From: Porticoccaceae bacterium
GTDB taxonomy: Bacteria > Pseudomonadota > Gammaproteobacteria > Pseudomonadales > Porticoccaceae
Length of the DNA stretch: 64,000 nt
Assembly: GCA_029238255.1 (NCBI GenBank)
Contig: JAQWGK010000050.1
Coordinates: forward strand, 124,001-188,000
Direction: 5' to 3'
Part shown: piece after piece, positions 1 to 10,748 of the stretch
Position numbering within the stretch: the stretch's first letter is position 1
Layout of the letters: each line of letters starts with the position of its first letter
Notes under the pieces: generated by a model
The model's input: only the letters and a program-made list of their open reading frames with translations
What the model was told of the DNA's origin: nothing
The model's database searches: none
Translations under genes and position numbers: made by a program

Positions 1-1730
<1,730 letters not shown>

Positions 1731-2819
1731 TTAATCAACTGAAGCAACACCCTGTTCCATATGGAACATCTTATGGGGCACTGCCTGCACTAAATCCTCG
1801 AAATCCTGCTTATCCACCCCAGTAATAAAATACTGGCAACCAAGATCGTTTAAATACGAAATCACCTGCCCGCGATGCTGGTAATCCAGCTCAGCCGGCA
1901 AATCATCTAAAAGGAAAAGACAAGATTCCCCCGTATGTTCTCGATAGTGGCTGGCTTGCGCTAACTTAAGCGCATAAACCAAAAGCTTTATCTGCCCTCT
2001 CGAGAGATGATCAGCAGCAACCTGACCATCGACCTTAATTTTTATATCAGCACGGTGTGCGCCGTGACTGGTGGTCTTGGTACCTATATCGCGCCCATGG
2101 TCAGCAGTATAAACATCTGCCAGAGAGCGCTCTTCATCCCAGCCGCAGTAGTATTCAAGGGTAACCTTCCCCAAACCTTCAAACGCCCCAACAGCCCTAT
2201 TTAACTGGCCAGAGAGCGCGGATAAATACTGTCGCCTAAACTGGGTTATTTGTTCACAGAGTGGAATTAACTCCGCCGTCCAGGTACGCAATAAATCTTC
2301 GTCTATTCTACCATGGCGAAGGAGTTGATTGCGCTGTTTTAGTGTTTTTTGAAAGCGTCGCCATAGATTGGTGTAACCATGTTCCACGTGGAACACGCCC
2401 CAATCTAAAAACTGTCTGCGCTGAAGGGGCCCACCCTCTAAAAGCATAAAGCTATGGGCATCAATTAACTGCAAGGGCAACTCAGAAACCAGCTGTGCCG
2501 CGGACTGCAGCGACTTACCGTCAAGCCGAGCCTCAAACAAGCCTTTTGGTGTGCGTTTAATACCCAGTTGATGGGCTGTTGATCCCTGGTCGCGTAAGAG
2601 GCGCGCTGAAACCACTAGCTCATCCGCATCATTATTAACCACCACACGGAGATCGCGGTGGCGAAATGATCGGCCACGGCCCAGAAGATAGATAGATTCA
2701 AGAAAGCTGGTTTTTCCGCTACCGTTGGCACCGAAAATAATATTGGCTTGGGGATGACAGGCGGTTTGGATATTTTTCAGATTTCTAACCTGAAAAATAT
2801 CCAATTGAGATAAATGCAT
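1731..2819 (-). CDS. recF: DNA replication and repair protein RecF
   Basis: SMC-like ATPase that binds gapped DNA and, with RecO and RecR, loads RecA at stalled forks. The 362 residues match the family length. Walker A is GANGSGKT (about residues 30-37), the ABC-type signature LSRGQIKLL lies near 272 and Walker B LFLLDDLPAELD near 301. It lies between dnaN and gyrB, as in most gammaproteobacteria. Oddity: the coding sequence contains a perfect parS palindrome at 2380-2395 and a near-match at 1753-1768, so this gene probably doubles as a chromosome-partition site. Both palindromes encode an FH(V/M)E(H/Q) peptide. Confidence 0.97.
   Translation of the reverse strand: MHLSQLDIFQVRNLKNIQTACHPQANIIFGANGSGKTSFLESIYLLGRGRSFRHRDLRVVVNNDADELVVSARLLRDQGSTAHQLGIKRTPKGLFEARLDGKSLQSAAQLVSELPLQLIDAHSFMLLEGGPLQRRQFLDWGVFHVEHGYTNLWRRFQKTLKQRNQLLRHGRIDEDLLRTWTAELIPLCEQITQFRRQYLSALSGQLNRAVGAFEGLGKVTLEYYCGWDEERSLADVYTADHGRDIGTKTTSHGAHRADIKIKVDGQVAADHLSRGQIKLLVYALKLAQASHYREHTGESCLFLLDDLPAELDYQHRGQVISYLNDLGCQYFITGVDKQDFEDLVQAVPHKMFHMEQGVASVD
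1753..1768. promoter_or_regulatory. parS-like palindrome, altered centre
   Basis: TGTTCCATATGGAACA is a perfect 16-bp palindrome identical to the parS at 2380 except that the central CG is TA. It sits in the last codons of recF. It may be a weak or degenerate second ParB site. The central CACGTG is usually important for ParB, so function is uncertain. Confidence 0.45.
2380..2395. promoter_or_regulatory. parS: parS centromere-like site inside recF
   Basis: The 16-bp perfect palindrome TGTTCCACGTGGAACA matches the conserved chromosomal parS sequence bound by ParB. It lies within recF, about 11.7 kb from parAB and 3.5-8.4 kb from the two origin-like regions, the expected origin-proximal position. 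Binding is inferred from the sequence match. Confidence 0.88.
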
Positions 2820-2860
2820 AAATTAGCGGCAGTGACTGCGGGTAAACGGCAAGTTAGCCG

Positions 2861-3961
2861 TTATAACCGCATCGGCATAACAACGTAAACCGCCGAACCA
2901 TCCGCTGCATCTTCAACCAATGCGCTGCTGCTTGAGTCAGAGAGCGTTAAACGAACACCCTCACCCTTGAGCACATTGAGTACATCCAGCAGATAGCTAA
3001 CATTGAAGCCAATTTCCAGCTCTTCGCCAGCGTAATCAACGCCGACCACTTCCTCAGCCTCTTCCTGCTCAGGGTTGTTGGCAACCATTCTAATCGCGCC
3101 ATTTGAAAGCATAATGCGCACACCGCGGTATTTCTCATTGGAGAGAATCGCCGTACGGCCAAACGCCTGCTTCAGCTCGGCACGCTCACCGACCACCTGC
3201 TTGTCGCCACCCTTGGGCAGAACTCGGTCATAATCAGGGTAAGCGCCATCGACCAATTTGGAGGTGAAACAAAAATCAGAGCCATTAACGCGGATATGGT
3301 TAGAGCCCATAGCCACACGCACTGTGCCCTCATCGCTGACCAAACGCGCCAGCTCCATAACACCTTTGCGCGGCAAGATAGCCTTGGTGAGCTCAGCAAT
3401 CTCAATCTCACAGGCTGCATCGCAGAGCGCCATTCTATGGCCATCTGTAGCAACGGCGCGGAGTTTATTGGCACTCACTTCCCAGAGCATTCCGTTTAGG
3501 TAGTAACGAACGTCCTGCTGAGCCATGGCAAATGAAGTCGACTCAATAAGGTTTTTCAATGTCTCAGCTTCGACATCAAATTCAATATTGTTTTCACCAT
3601 TATCCACCGAGGGGAACTCGTTGGCTGGAAGGGTTGCCAGTGTAAAGCGGCTGCGGCCACTCTTTACATGAGCCTTGCCATCACTGCTGGAAAAATCCAC
3701 TTTTGCCCCATCCGGTAAAGAGCGGCAAATATCCAACAGTTTGCGCGCTGAAACCGTCACTTCACCACCCTCTTCTGCGGCAGTCACCTCAGAGTGACCA
3801 ACGATTTCAACTTCAAGGTCAGTACCGGTTACCGAAAGGCGTGAACCTTCCAGGCTAAGCAATACATTGGAAAGGATTGGCAGGGTCTGGCGTCTCTCAA
3901 CCACACCAACAACCAACTGCAAAGGCTTGAGTAACACTTCACGGGAAAGGCTAAATTTCAT
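2861..3961 (-). CDS. dnaN: DNA polymerase III beta sliding clamp
   Basis: Ring-shaped processivity clamp that tethers the replicative polymerase and other DNA enzymes. The protein has 366 residues, the normal length for three repeated clamp folds. It begins MKFSLSREVLLKPLQLVVGVVE and ends with the typical YVVMPMRL. The N-terminal motif RRQTLPILSNVLL is characteristic. It sits 100 bp downstream of dnaA and 41 bp upstream of recF on the same strand, the standard origin operon order. The start is the ATG complementary to 3959-3961. Confidence 0.98.
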   Translation of the reverse strand: MKFSLSREVLLKPLQLVVGVVERRQTLPILSNVLLSLEGSRLSVTGTDLEVEIVGHSEVTAAEEGGEVTVSARKLLDICRSLPDGAKVDFSSSDGKAHVKSGRSRFTLATLPANEFPSVDNGENNIEFDVEAETLKNLIESTSFAMAQQDVRYYLNGMLWEVSANKLRAVATDGHRMALCDAACEIEIAELTKAILPRKGVMELARLVSDEGTVRVAMGSNHIRVNGSDFCFTSKLVDGAYPDYDRVLPKGGDKQVVGERAELKQAFGRTAILSNEKYRGVRIMLSNGAIRMVANNPEQEEAEEVVGVDYAGEELEIGFNVSYLLDVLNVLKGEGVRLTLSDSSSSALVEDAADGSAVYVVMPMRL

Positions 3962-4061
3962 GGTAAATTCGTATCTCCGACACGGTTAATGGCTCTTAAT
4001 ACTCTCTAATTACTATTCTGTAATTCTATTATTTAATGTGCTGCAATTGCCAACAAGCATT

Positions 4062-5588
4062 CTAACTGGAAAGTGTTCGGTAGAGGTGCTTTAAATCACG
4101 CTCGACTTCCCGATCACTACTCTCAAGCTCTTTCACCTTGCGGCAGGCATGCAGAACCGTTGTGTGATCACGGCCTCCAAACGACTCACCAATTTCCGGA
4201 AGGCTATAGTTGGTCAGCTCTTTAGCCAACGCCATAGCAACCTGTCTGGGCCGCGCAACCGAGCGACTGCGGCGCTTGGAAAGCAGATCTGACATCTTTA
4301 ATTTGTAGTAGTCCGCCACCACTCTCTGAATATTGTCTATGGTAACTAGCTTGTCCTGCAGCGCCAACAAATCTTTCAGTGATTCACGAATTAAATCGAT
4401 ATCGATAACCCGCCCGCTAAATTGTGCGTGGGCCATAACTCTTTTCAGTGCACCCTCCAACTCGCGAACATTAGAGCGTATGCGCTGGGCGATAAAGAAT
4501 GCCGCATCTCTCGACAGATCCATACCGACCTGCTCAGCCTTGTTGATCAAAATCGCAACACGGGTCTCAAGCTCAGGTGGCTCAACGGCTACAGTCAAAC
4601 CCCAACCAAAGCGAGACTTTAGGCGCTCCTCGACACCGTCAATCTCTTTGGGGTAGCGATCAGAGGTTAGAATCATCTGCTGGCCACGCTCCAATAGCGC
4701 ATTATAGGTGTGAAAAAACTCTTCCTGACTACGATCCTTACCCGAGAAGAACTGAATATCATCAATCAAAAGTGCATCTACCGAACGATAGAACTGCTTA
4801 AACTCATCAATCGCCTTAAGCTGCAGAGCTTTTACCATATCGGCTACAAAACGCTCAGAGTGCAGGTAGACAATTTTTGCATCGGGCTTACGCTGACGAA
4901 GGGCATTACCGACGGCGTGCATTAAGTGGGTTTTACCCAAGCCAACGCCACCGTATATAAACAGCGGGTTATAGGAACCACCGGGATTCTCAGCGACCTG
5001 CTGAGCGGCTGCCAGAGCCAACTGATTGGACTTACCCTCAACAAAGCTATCAAAGGTAAAGGCGCTGTTGAGATTACTTTTTAAACTGTGCTCTGCGGCA
5101 GAGGTGATAATTTCCGGGGCAGAAATACGAGTGGCAGTCTGTATCTGAGATGAGGGTATTACCAGAGCTGGGGCTTCCGCTGACTCGATAATTGGCGAGG
5201 CAGAAGGCTGTTGAAGTTGTGCTTGAGGCTGGTTATTAGCCGTATCCACTGAGTTATCTCTAACCACTGCCGCCGGCTGAGCTTTAAAAGCGGGCGCCTT
5301 TTCTGATTCAGAGACAACCGCAACCGTGCACTGTTCAGCGCCAAACTGTGAAAACAATGCCTCAATACGCAGCAGGAACTTATTTTTCACCCAGTCTTCA
5401 ATAAAGCGGTTAGGTGCGACCAACTGAACACGCTGCTGAGCCGCAGCACTATCGCCAAGTGCCGAGTCGCCCGCAAAAAATTGTATTTTTAGAGGTCTTA
5501 TCCAGGTATTAAACTGCTGAAGAGGCAGTTCATCGGAGAGCTGCTTTGTACAATCTGACCAGATTGTCTGAAGAGCATTAAAATCCAT
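4062..5588 (-). CDS. dnaA: Chromosomal replication initiator DnaA
   Basis: AAA+ initiator that binds DnaA boxes, melts the origin and loads the DnaB helicase. I start it at the ATG complementary to 5586-5588 ([17 protein letters not shown]), giving 508 residues with a family-like N-terminus. The ORF track adds 28 residues from a GTG at 5672 that have no domain I character. Domain I ([10 protein letters not shown]) is followed by a Gln/Ala/Pro-rich linker. Walker [11 protein letters not shown] lies near residue 213, Walker [10 protein letters not shown] near 272, and the DNA-binding signature [15 protein letters not shown] near 471. Neither candidate start has a strong Shine-Dalgarno sequence, so the N-terminus is the only uncertainty. 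Confidence 0.97.
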   Translation of the reverse strand: MDFNALQTIWSDCTKQLSDELPLQQFNTWIRPLKIQFFAGDSALGDSAAAQQRVQLVAPNRFIEDWVKNKFLLRIEALFSQFGAEQCTVAVVSESEKAPAFKAQPAAVVRDNSVDTANNQPQAQLQQPSASPIIESAEAPALVIPSSQIQTATRISAPEIITSAAEHSLKSNLNSAFTFDSFVEGKSNQLALAAAQQVAENPGGSYNPLFIYGGVGLGKTHLMHAVGNALRQRKPDAKIVYLHSERFVADMVKALQLKAIDEFKQFYRSVDALLIDDIQFFSGKDRSQEEFFHTYNALLERGQQMILTSDRYPKEIDGVEERLKSRFGWGLTVAVEPPELETRVAILINKAEQVGMDLSRDAAFFIAQRIRSNVRELEGALKRVMAHAQFSGRVIDIDLIRESLKDLLALQDKLVTIDNIQRVVADYYKLKMSDLLSKRRSRSVARPRQVAMALAKELTNYSLPEIGESFGGRDHTTVLHACRKVKELESSDREVERDLKHLYRTLSS

Positions 5589-5912
5589 AGTTTCACGACC
5601 ATTTAAGCCTGGAGAGCTACCGGTCACAGAACCGGCTACGGAAACATGCTCAAAAGAGTTACTTAATTCCACCTATTATTCATCCCAACTCAAGATAACC
5701 CTAAGGGCAGTTTTACTAAATTTTCATCAAGTTTTTTTATAAAGTGATTTAACAGATCAGGGATCTGACCGCTCAAAAACGCGTATCAAAATTTCTATAA
5801 AAAACCGAAAAAAAGCACAACTACCAACCAAGCTATATTATTTTTATTAGTTATATTATTCGAAAATACGATTAATTTTCGTTGAGAAAGATTCTATCCG
5901 CTTAAAATCATT

Positions 5913-5921
5913 TTATCCACA
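5913..5921 (+). promoter_or_regulatory. Consensus DnaA box TTATCCACA
   Basis: Exact match to the high-affinity DnaA binding 9-mer, in the AT-rich region upstream of dnaA. Confidence 0.8.
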
Positions 5922-6047
5922 CAGATTAAAAACCCGTATTTTGTGTAATTTTATTTATATCGTTTAATATCAATAAGTTAACTAATATCAATATTTTTTT
6001 TATTAACAGGGCAACAACAAATTGTTGGTTATATTTCAACCAACTTC

Positions 6048-6056
6048 TGTGCATAA
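6048..6056 (-). promoter_or_regulatory. DnaA box TTATGCACA
   Basis: TGTGCATAA on the + strand reads TTATGCACA on the - strand, matching the TTATNCACA consensus. A weaker box (TGTGTATAT) follows at 6059-6067. Confidence 0.65.
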
Positions 6057-6163
6057 CCTGTGTATATCCAGTTGGAAACCAGTGTTTAAAGGAATATCAG
6101 CGGTGATTATCAATGGCTGTCAGAAGCAGATCAATTGGTTGGTGACCTAAAAAAGAAAAATAG

Positions 6164-7558
6164 TCACTTTCCAATGCAGAAGGACGAAAAGATATGCCCT
6201 AACAGATCGTCAGAGGTGAATTGACCTGTAATTTCCGAGAGCTGATTTTGGGCCTGCCTGAGATCTTCAGCCAACAATTCACCAGCACCGCTAGCACTCA
6301 ATTGACGGCGGCCGGTATCGACCAACTGCAGCGCTTTTTCCAGTGCATCTAGATGACGGCGGCGAGCGGAAAAAAGCCCCTCATCCTGCCCGTGAAAGCC
6401 CATACTGGCTTGCAAGTAGGCAACCAACTCATCGAGACCGGTTCTATGCTTGGCAGAGATAGCAAAGGTGCCCGCCTCTGTATCAGCAGCTACTCTGCCA
6501 GCCAGGTGTTCGGTTTGATCAATTTTATTTAACACAACGGTGATTGGCTGTTGTGAATCTCCAAAGCGAGCAAAGTATTCAGGCCAGATGGTCTGCAGAT
6601 CTGGGTGATCTGTCTCACAGGCATCAACCAAAAATAAAATCTGATCGGCTCGCTCGATCTCCTGCCAGGCCCGGCGAATACCCTCCCGTTCAACCTCGTC
6701 ATCACTGTCGCGCAAACCGGCGGTATCTACTATGTGCAGAGGCATTCCATCGAGGGTGATTTTCTCTCGCAGAACATCGCGGGTAGTTCCTGCTACAGAA
6801 GTCACAATAGCCGCATCGCGGCCAGCCAATGCATTGAGCAGACTGGATTTTCCGGCGTTGGGTTTACCCGCAAGCACCACCGTCATACCGTCGCGCAACA
6901 ATGAGCCCTGCTGAGCTTTGTTGAGAGTATCAGTGAGTTCTGATGAAAGCCTTTCAAGGTTAGCTGAAAGCCGCTCATCGGCGAGAAAATCGATCTCCTC
7001 TTCAGGGAAATCAATGGCCGCCTCTACATACATCCGAATATGGATAATCTGATCGACCAACTCATTGACCAAACGGGAGAAGTCACCCTGTAGAGAACGC
7101 ACCGCACAGCGCGCCGCCTGAACCGAAGAGGCATCAATTAAATCGGCGATCGCCTCAGCCTGTGTCAGATCAAGTTTATCGTTGAGAAAGGCTCGCTCGC
7201 TAAACTCTCCCGGCCGCGCCATACGCGCACCAAGCTGCAGACAGCGCTGCAGGAGACTGTCGAGAATAATCGGGCCACCGTGACCCTGTAACTCAAGCAC
7301 ATTTTCACCGGTAAACGAGGCAGGACCGGGAAAGTAGATCGCCACACCCTCATCGAGTATCTCGTTATCGGCCCCTTTAAAGCGACTAAAAGCCGCTTCG
7401 CGAGGTACAAGAGATCTACCGATAATATCGACAATAATAGGCTCAATATTGGAACCGGATACACGCACAATACCCACACCACCGCGACCGGGTGGAGTGG
7501 CAATAGCAACTATGGTATCCAGATCATTTTGCACTGTATATTCGCTCAAGCTATTCAC
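6164..7558 (-). CDS. mnmE: tRNA uridine-5-carboxymethylaminomethyl GTPase MnmE
   Basis: GTPase that works with MnmG to install the cmnm5 modification on the wobble uridine of several tRNAs. The 464 residues fit the family. The N-terminal folate-binding domain starts [21 protein letters not shown]. The G domain carries G1 [11 protein letters not shown] (about 229) and the G3-region DTAGLRD (about 275). The protein ends with the essential FCIGK motif, whose Cys is conserved. A hairpin terminator separates it from yidC upstream. In the usual order this gene is adjacent to and co-directional with mnmG. Here mnmG is 3.2 kb away on the opposite strand, the result of the local inversion. Confidence 0.97.
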   Translation of the reverse strand: MNSLSEYTVQNDLDTIVAIATPPGRGGVGIVRVSGSNIEPIIVDIIGRSLVPREAAFSRFKGADNEILDEGVAIYFPGPASFTGENVLELQGHGGPIILDSLLQRCLQLGARMARPGEFSERAFLNDKLDLTQAEAIADLIDASSVQAARCAVRSLQGDFSRLVNELVDQIIHIRMYVEAAIDFPEEEIDFLADERLSANLERLSSELTDTLNKAQQGSLLRDGMTVVLAGKPNAGKSSLLNALAGRDAAIVTSVAGTTRDVLREKITLDGMPLHIVDTAGLRDSDDEVEREGIRRAWQEIERADQILFLVDACETDHPDLQTIWPEYFARFGDSQQPITVVLNKIDQTEHLAGRVAADTEAGTFAISAKHRTGLDELVAYLQASMGFHGQDEGLFSARRRHLDALEKALQLVDTGRRQLSASGAGELLAEDLRQAQNQLSEITGQFTSDDLLGHIFSSFCIGK

Positions 7559-7562
7559 TCAA

Positions 7563-7592
7563 TCAAAAAAGGCCCTTGGAAGGGCCTTTTTT
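7563..7592 (-). terminator. Rho-independent terminator between yidC and mnmE
   Basis: The stem GGCCCT-TGGA-AGGGCC at 7571-7586 is flanked by A and T runs on both sides. On the - strand it follows the yidC stop and ends in a U run, so it can terminate the rpmH-rnpA-yidD-yidC transcript just before mnmE. Confidence 0.8.
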
Positions 7593-7604
7593 ATTACTTT
7601 TAAA

Positions 7605-9305
7605 CTATTTTTTAACGGCTTTTTTAGCTGACCCTGGGGACTTTTTCGAGGCCTCTAATTGCCGGTTAACATACCACTGCTGAAGCATCGATAGCAGGTT
7701 GTTGACCGTCCAGTAAAGAACCAGTCCTGAAGGGAAGATCATAAAGAAGAAGGTAAAGGCGATAGGCATAATTTTCATCACCATGGCCTGAGTAGGATCT
7801 GTTGGCATCGGCTGCATTTTCTGCATTAACAGCATGCTCGCACCCATCACCAGAGGCAGAATAAAGTAGGGGTCTTTAGCCGAGAGGTCAGCGATCCAGA
7901 ATATCCAAGGTGAATGTCTAATCTCAACACTCTCCAACAGCACCCAGTAAAGGGAAAGGAATACCGGCATCTGCAATAGCATAGGGAAGCAACCACCAGC
8001 GGGGTTAACCTTCTCCTTTTTATACAGCCCCATCAATTCCTGAGACATCTTTTGACGATCGTCGCCGTAAGTCTCCTTCAAGCGCTCCATCTTCGGCTGC
8101 AAGCTACGCATTTTCGCCATAGATCGAAGACTTGCGGCAGACAGCGGATAGAGCAGAATTTTAATACCGATAGTTAGCAGAATAATTGACCAACCCCAGT
8201 TGCCGACAACCTCATGAATAAACTTCATGGCAGCAAAAATTGGTTTGGCTAGCATCCACAAAAAACCGTAATCAACGGTTAATTCGAGGTATTCAGCCAT
8301 AGATTCCAGCTTTTCCTGATCCTTGGGACCCACATAAAATTGGGCGCCGTACTCACCAGAACTTCCCGCAGGAACAGAAATCTTTTCGCCTGTAAAACCA
8401 AATAGATAGACATCCTGACCAGACAGCTTACGCAGGCTAAAGCTATTAAAGTCATTAGTGGGTGGAACCCAGGCACCAACGAAATAGTGCTGAACCATGG
8501 CCACCCAGCCGCCTTTGATTTCAGCCTTAACAGACCCTTCACTAATATCACCAAAGTCATGCTTGGAAAAATTCTTTTCCGGCTCTCTTAATGCGGCACC
8601 CAGATATGGCTGAACACCACCACTTGATTCAACGATAGGTTCGTGGGAGTCCCGTTTAATTTGGCCGTAGAAGGTCGCTTCCCAGGGCTCGTAACCCATA
8701 TTTTCAACCAAATAGTTAACACCGATAACATATTCGTTTTCAGTGAAACTAAAGCGCTTAACGATGGTGGCACCGTTTTGGTTGAGGGTTAGATCTACAT
8801 CGAGGCTTTGCTGGCCTGGAGACAGGGTAAAGTTAGACTGAGTGACGGCATAAACCGGACGCCCCTCTCTGGTATCTGTACCGTTTTTTCCAATCAAACC
8901 ACTCTGGGCAATATATTCATTGTCCTTTGAGCGGGTCAATAGAGTGAAAGGTTCGCCACCATCATCAGCCATGCGGGTTAAATGCTTAAGCAACCTAACC
9001 TGAACAATATCGCCACCTAGGGTGTCGATAGTCACTTCAAAGGTATCGGTGGTAACAGTAACCAGGCGGGTATTAACCGGCTTTTCGATAACGGCAACTG
9101 GCGTTTCTACCAATGAAGGCAGTTCTTCATTATAAGTAGTCTGCTGTTGAGCCGGGATAGCTGTCTCTGGAATAAGAATATCAGCAGTAACTGTTGCAGC
9201 TCGTTGTTCAGCATCGCGATGCTCACTAAAGTTATTCCACTCGACAACCAACAACCATGCAACTAAACCAATAGCTGTAATATTTAACGTTTTCTTCCAG
9301 TCCAT
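7605..9305 (-). CDS. yidC: Membrane protein insertase YidC
   Basis: Inner-membrane insertase that integrates and folds membrane proteins, alone or with SecYEG. The ATP synthase c subunit encoded downstream is a classic substrate. The protein has 566 residues, typical of the long Gram-negative form: an N-terminal anchor (ITAIGLVAWLLVV, about 9-21), a large periplasmic domain, and a conserved C-terminal five-helix core. The core contains GNWGWSIILLTIGIKILLYPL, PAGGCFPMLLQMPVF and GLVLYWTVNNLLS. The tail is Lys-rich. It lies 15 bp after yidD in the rpmH operon. Confidence 0.98.
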   Translation of the reverse strand: MDWKKTLNITAIGLVAWLLVVEWNNFSEHRDAEQRAATVTADILIPETAIPAQQQTTYNEELPSLVETPVAVIEKPVNTRLVTVTTDTFEVTIDTLGGDIVQVRLLKHLTRMADDGGEPFTLLTRSKDNEYIAQSGLIGKNGTDTREGRPVYAVTQSNFTLSPGQQSLDVDLTLNQNGATIVKRFSFTENEYVIGVNYLVENMGYEPWEATFYGQIKRDSHEPIVESSGGVQPYLGAALREPEKNFSKHDFGDISEGSVKAEIKGGWVAMVQHYFVGAWVPPTNDFNSFSLRKLSGQDVYLFGFTGEKISVPAGSSGEYGAQFYVGPKDQEKLESMAEYLELTVDYGFLWMLAKPIFAAMKFIHEVVGNWGWSIILLTIGIKILLYPLSAASLRSMAKMRSLQPKMERLKETYGDDRQKMSQELMGLYKKEKVNPAGGCFPMLLQMPVFLSLYWVLLESVEIRHSPWIFWIADLSAKDPYFILPLVMGASMLLMQKMQPMPTDPTQAMVMKIMPIAFTFFFMIFPSGLVLYWTVNNLLSMLQQWYVNRQLEASKKSPGSAKKAVKK

Positions 9306-9320
9306 TCTATTTAACTCTGT

Positions 9321-9581
9321 TTAATTTTTATTTGAGGGATCAGCCTCATCCGATTTACCAGAATGTTCTACCGGTAACACCGGATCGTAACCCCCTGAAT
9401 GGAAAGGTTGGCATTTTACAACCCTACGCAGCGTAAGATAACCCCCTTTGAAAATTCCGTAGCGCCTAAAAGCCTCTTCAGCATAACTTGAACAGCTTGG
9501 GTAGAACCTGCAGTTGTTTCCCAATAGAGGGCTTAGAGCATATTGGTAGCCGCGAATAATGGCTATCGCTATCCTACGCAT
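9321..9581 (-). CDS. yidD: Membrane protein insertion efficiency factor YidD
   Basis: Small protein thought to assist YidC-dependent insertion. The 86 residues carry the family pattern [23 protein letters not shown], the conserved Cys positions, and a GGYDPV motif near the end. The start overlaps the rnpA 3' end by 8 bp, indicating tight translational coupling in the rpmH-rnpA-yidD-yidC operon. Confidence 0.96.
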   Translation of the reverse strand: MRRIAIAIIRGYQYALSPLLGNNCRFYPSCSSYAEEAFRRYGIFKGGYLTLRRVVKCQPFHSGGYDPVLPVEHSGKSDEADPSNKN

Positions 9582-9978
9582 TGGTTTTTAACCCACCGTT
9601 ATTTGAAGAACCTTTATTAGAGTCAGCATTTAGACGAGCGGACAGTCTAACCCATGATTGCTGCAGCAGGGAGGTCATTTCAAAAGAAGGGAGTTTGTCA
9701 GCGTCTTTGCGGGCCAGAAAGATAATATCCAGCGCAACCGGTAATAAGCTATTACGAAAGGTTTCACGCACTATGCGCTTGACCTGATTGCGGCCAACAG
9801 CAGTGGGAACGTTTTTCTTGCCGACCACTAAACCTAATCGAGACACACTGGTGCCATTAGGTTTAGCTAAAATTAGATACTTGGGATGAGCAACCCGAAC
9901 ACTATTGTTATCAAAAACCTCTTTATATTCAGAAGCTTTGAGTAAGCGTCGATCTTTGCCGAAGGTTGCTCTGGGCAT
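9574..9978 (-). CDS. rnpA: Ribonuclease P protein component
   Basis: Basic protein subunit of RNase P, which matures the 5' ends of tRNAs together with the M1 RNA. The protein is 134 residues. The signature [13 protein letters not shown] is intact, and the N-terminus ([21 protein letters not shown]) is typical. The C-terminus ends in a Ser/Asn-rich tail ([11 protein letters not shown]-like) of no known role. It is encoded 17 bp after rpmH and overlaps yidD. Confidence 0.97.
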   Translation of the reverse strand: MPRATFGKDRRLLKASEYKEVFDNNSVRVAHPKYLILAKPNGTSVSRLGLVVGKKNVPTAVGRNQVKRIVRETFRNSLLPVALDIIFLARKDADKLPSFEMTSLLQQSWVRLSARLNADSNKGSSNNGGLKTNA

Positions 9979-9995
9979 TGGAAGCCCCTTTGGTA

Positions 9996-10130
9996 TTAGG
10001 CAGCTAAACGCTTACGGCCTTTGGCTCTACGGCGATTCAAAACGGCACGGCCATTTTTAGTTGCCATACGAGATCTAAAACCATGAGTGCGCTTACGCTT
10101 TAATACGCTTGGTTGAAATGTTCTTTTCAT
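9996..10130 (-). CDS. rpmH: 50S ribosomal protein L34
   Basis: Small basic large-subunit ribosomal protein, too short for the ORF track. The - strand ATG complementary to 10128-10130 opens a 44-residue frame, [18 protein letters not shown] and on to KGRKRLAA. This matches L34 in length and sequence. It is the first gene of the rpmH-rnpA-yidD-yidC operon. A good sigma-70 promoter lies about 80 bp upstream. Confidence 0.98.
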   Translation of the reverse strand: MKRTFQPSVLKRKRTHGFRSRMATKNGRAVLNRRRAKGRKRLAA

Positions 10131-10210
10131 AACGTCAATTCCGAATTAATGTCTACTGTACCCATATAAAATGCTTCATTAAGCCCATGAGTACCGTTCT
10201 AGGGCGCGGG

Positions 10211-10239
10211 AGTTTAATGAAAATCCCCCCTCAATTCAA
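10211..10239 (-). promoter_or_regulatory. Probable sigma-70 promoter of rpmH operon
   Basis: On the - strand, TTGAAT (10239-10234) and TAAACT (10216-10211) are separated by 17 bp, and rpmH follows about 80 bp downstream. Confidence 0.6.
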
Positions 10240-10706
10240 CGCTTTATTTAAAATACAGCAGCTAATTTAAGGTTATTTTTTAAATACAGCTTTGTAACAA
10301 CAAGTTAACAGGTTATCCCGAATATCAATCCAACAAAAACCCAAAACAGCAAAAACTGTGGGAAAGCTCTGTATAAATCAAACAATTATCCCCAGATAAT
10401 CAGGGAAATTTAAAAATAGTTGAAATCCGTGTTTTTTTGTACATTTTCAAACAGAGTTGATAACCGCTTAAGCCGCTACTAAACACTGCTTTATACAGAG
10501 TAAAATACTACTTAAACCATTGATTATTATGTACTTTTAAACCTTATCCCCATAAACTGGGCTGCCTAATAACAATAACAATAATCTCTATATACTATAT
10601 ATAGGTATATTTAATTAATAACTTAACTATTAATAAGCACAGACAAAAAACACTTCAACAAAACTAAATTCTAAAATAAGTTGCTTAAACTTTAATCAAC
10701 CGCACG

Positions 10707-10712
10707 TATAAT
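10707..10712 (+). promoter_or_regulatory. Probable -10 element for mnmG
   Basis: A perfect TATAAT lies 36 bp before the mnmG ATG. No good -35 hexamer stands at 16-18 bp, so the assignment rests on the -10 alone. Confidence 0.45.
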
Positions 10713-10748
10713 GGCGACCCTTAAATTTTAACCCTGTCGCAAATACTT

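Larger units (their letters stand above)
5673..6163. other. oriC: dnaA-upstream AT-rich region, candidate oriC (part)
   Basis: No gene is visible in these 490 bases between dnaA and the 3' end of mnmE. They are very AT-rich, with long A/T runs, as expected of an unwinding element. A perfect DnaA box TTATCCACA lies at 5913-5921. TGTGCATAA at 6048-6056 is a TTATNCACA match on the other strand, and TGTGTATAT at 6059-6067 is one mismatch away. Other dyads are CAGATC-agg-GATCTG at 5753-5767 and GTTGGTT-7-AACCAAC at 6024-6044. The dnaA promoter must also lie here. Whether it fires as an origin or is only the autoregulatory dnaA upstream region is open, because a second candidate exists at 10131-10748. 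Confidence 0.6.
10131..10748. other. oriC: rpmH-mnmG AT-rich region, candidate oriC
   Basis: No gene is visible in these 618 bases between divergent rpmH and mnmG. The region is AT-rich throughout, with a TATATACTATATATAGG-like stretch near 10590. TTATCCCCA occurs twice (10386-10394 and 10544-10552), each one mismatch from the DnaA box TTATCCACA. Weaker relatives are TTATCCCGA (10313-10321) and TGTGGGAAA (10358-10366). Genes on both sides point away from this region, gyrB to rpmH leftward and mnmG to glmS rightward. That is the co-orientation expected if bidirectional replication starts here. This supports it as the active origin more strongly than the dnaA-side region, but only by inference. 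Confidence 0.6.

Noticed and set aside
5589-5672. GTG-started 28-residue extension of DnaA
   Set aside because: Low-complexity Ser/Gly-rich sequence before a typical DnaA domain I start; kept only as an alternative.
10313-10321. TTATCCCGA as a DnaA box
   Set aside because: Two mismatches in the conserved CACA half; noted only as a weak relative beside the better TTATCCCCA boxes.
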